From an uncultured Flavobacteriales bacterium (lineage in GTDB: Bacteria > Bacteroidota > Bacteroidia > Palsa-965): a DNA stretch of 7,172 nt. The notes below the pieces were generated by a model. The model saw only the letters and a program-made list of their open reading frames with translations. It ran no database searches and was not told the origin of the DNA. The stretch is taken from positions 1-7,172 of the forward strand of contig CAMLEF010000243.1 in assembly GCA_946478675.1 (NCBI GenBank), read 5' to 3'. Shown here piece after piece: positions 6,448 through 7,172 of the stretch (position 1 is its first letter; the number at the start of each line of letters is the position of its first letter). A program made the translations under genes and the position numbers.

Positions 6448-6458
6448 AAATTCTTTTT

Positions 6459-6523
6459 GCCGCAGAGGCGCAGAGGTCGCAGAGGTTTTCTCCGCGCGCT
6501 CTGCGCCTCTGCGGCTTTTTTTT
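6459..6523 (+). terminator. Rho-independent terminator after the M4 protease gene, built of 8-mer repeats
   Basis: A perfect 17-bp inverted repeat (6459-6475 with 6499-6515) is followed by eight T's (6516-6523), 11 bases after the protease stop. The stem extends further: CGCAGAG at 6478-6484 pairs with CTCCGCG at 6490-6496 with one mismatch, leaving a 5-base loop (GTTTT). The left arm is three tandem CGCAGAGG-type 8-mers. It separates the two protease genes, so they are probably not one transcript. Confidence 0.85.
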
Positions 6524-6552
6524 GTCCTGCTGATTTTGCACGAAGTGCCGGC

Positions 6553-6564
6553 ATGAAATTTCAT
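6553..6564. promoter_or_regulatory. 12-bp perfect palindrome in the leader of the second protease gene
   Basis: ATGAAATTTCAT reads the same on both strands and lies 11 bases before a weak -7-like TACCTTGA (6576-6583), about 80 bases before the ATG. It could be an operator or chance; no regulator is seen in the window. Confidence 0.25.
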
Positions 6565-6575
6565 CGGCAATTCCC

Positions 6576-6583
6576 TACCTTGA
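6576..6583 (+). promoter_or_regulatory. Weak candidate -7 element of the second protease gene
   Basis: TACCTTGA resembles TAnnTTTG and the TACCTTCA before the first protease gene. The nearest upstream TTTG (6535-6538) is too far away to be its -33 partner, so the support is weak. Confidence 0.22.
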
Positions 6584-6644
6584 AGTGCTCAATCACGCGT
6601 CCCTGCCCCGGAGGATGCTGCACACTACAAACTTTATTTTCCCA

Positions 6645-7172
6645 ATGAAAAAAGCCTACCATTACCTGGTCGTTGCGGCAATGGCGTTCACCGTTTCGTC
6701 GTTTGCGCAACAGCAACTCAATCTCGGCGGGGCAACCGTCGTGAGCCACAGCAAATACACCGGCCTGCCGAACTTCATCCGCATGGAGCCCGGCAGCACG
6801 ATCAGTCCCGACGGATTCGCGGCGTGGCTGCAAACGGCATTCGCGCTCGATCCTTCGCTGAGCTTCCGCGCTTACAGCACAGAGAAAGACCGCATCGGCA
6901 TGACGCACGTGCGTTACCGCGAATACCTCGGCAATTTCCCGATCGAGAACACGATGATCATTGCGCACGTGAAAGACGGACGCGTGGTGTCGTTCAACGG
7001 CGATTATTTTCATGACGTGAATCCTGCGTTGTCTGCCGGCGTTGCAGAAGCTGCCGCTTTGCAGACCGCGTTGAACAATGTGCATGCGCAGAAATACAAA
7101 TGGGAAAACAAAGCGCAGGAAGCGGCGATGAAGCAGCGGATCAACACCGCGCCGGTGGAAGCGGGCGCCAAG
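6645..7172 (+). CDS. Second M4-type secreted metalloprotease, N-terminal part (cut by window edge)
   Basis: From ATG 6645 the frame is open for 176 codons to the right edge. Residues 1-21/22 are a signal peptide ending SSFAQ, matching the first protease in length and cleavage region. An FTP prodomain follows (about 55-105; DRIGMTHVRYREYLGNFPIEN at 82-102 parallels DRLGFTHYRYTQTYNGVKVEN in the neighbour), then a PepSY-like region (DGRVVSFNGDYF, then ALSAGVAEAAALQTAL and KYKWEN). These align with the same parts of the first protein, so the genes are tandem paralogues. The catalytic domain is outside the window, so zinc ligands cannot be checked. M4 is favoured over M36 because of the KYKWE-type segment shared with the neighbour. 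The leader has no Shine-Dalgarno site at the usual distance, and a terminator separates it from the upstream gene. Confidence 0.85.
   Translation, partial: MKKAYHYLVVAAMAFTVSSFAQQQLNLGGATVVSHSKYTGLPNFIRMEPGSTISPDGFAAWLQTAFALDPSLSFRAYSTEKDRIGMTHVRYREYLGNFPIENTMIIAHVKDGRVVSFNGDYFHDVNPALSAGVAEAAALQTALNNVHAQKYKWENKAQEAAMKQRINTAPVEAGAK

Noticed and set aside
6553..6648. Small plus-strand ORF (MKFHRQFPTLKC...) before the second protease gene
   Set aside because: It is about 31 codons, has no ribosome-binding site, overlaps the next gene's start, and its ATG is part of the palindrome; no evidence for coding.

Overview
The window looks like a chromosome segment from a member of the Bacteroidota, probably Chitinophagales-like and fairly GC-rich. 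The clues are a large secreted M4 metalloprotease with PKD and Ig-like modules and a type IX secretion (T9SS) C-terminal sorting domain, the order tsaE / ald-family dehydrogenase / DUF4258-like protein that I recall from Bacteroidota genomes, and start codons mostly lacking Shine-Dalgarno sites. No phage, transposase, CRISPR or RNA gene was recognised. Identifications come from reading motifs, not from database searches.

Layout. 1-155 (minus): N-terminus of an unrecognised membrane-anchored protein, cut by the window edge. 156-266: very AT-rich divergent spacer (22 G+C in the 100 bases 161-260) with three GTATAAA heptamers. 267-687 (plus): tsaE, a tRNA t6A-modification ATPase, whose frame is broken by one extra G at 477-479. 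686-749: a 27-bp inverted repeat that runs from the tsaE stop codon to the stop codon of the convergent gene. 748-1326 (minus): a uracil-DNA glycosylase family protein with four cysteines spaced as for an Fe-S cluster. 1327-1493: divergent spacer. 1494-2714 (plus): alanine dehydrogenase/transhydrogenase-alpha family protein, followed 3 bases later by a small membrane-anchored DUF4258-like protein (2718-3125). 3126-3348: spacer with a second, unrelated inverted repeat. 3349-6447 (plus): the 1032-residue T9SS M4 protease. 6448-6644: terminator hairpin and leader. 6645-7172 (plus): N-terminus of a second M4-type protease, cut by the right edge.

Functional reading. The left half is housekeeping (tRNA modification, DNA repair, a dehydrogenase). 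The right half is a tandem pair of secreted proteases, each with signal peptide and FTP/PepSY prodomain.

The points most worth a second look are: (a) the protein that would be named alanine dehydrogenase lacks two of the four classical active-site residues (Lys75 to Ala, His96 to Gln) and locally resembles transhydrogenase alpha subunits; (b) two of the intergenic hairpins are built on the same plan, arms of three tandem 8-mers of related sequence, one fitting exactly between two convergent stop codons; (c) tsaE is frameshifted by one base, which is either an assembly error or a real lesion in a normally essential gene. I did not find a convincing new multi-gene system.
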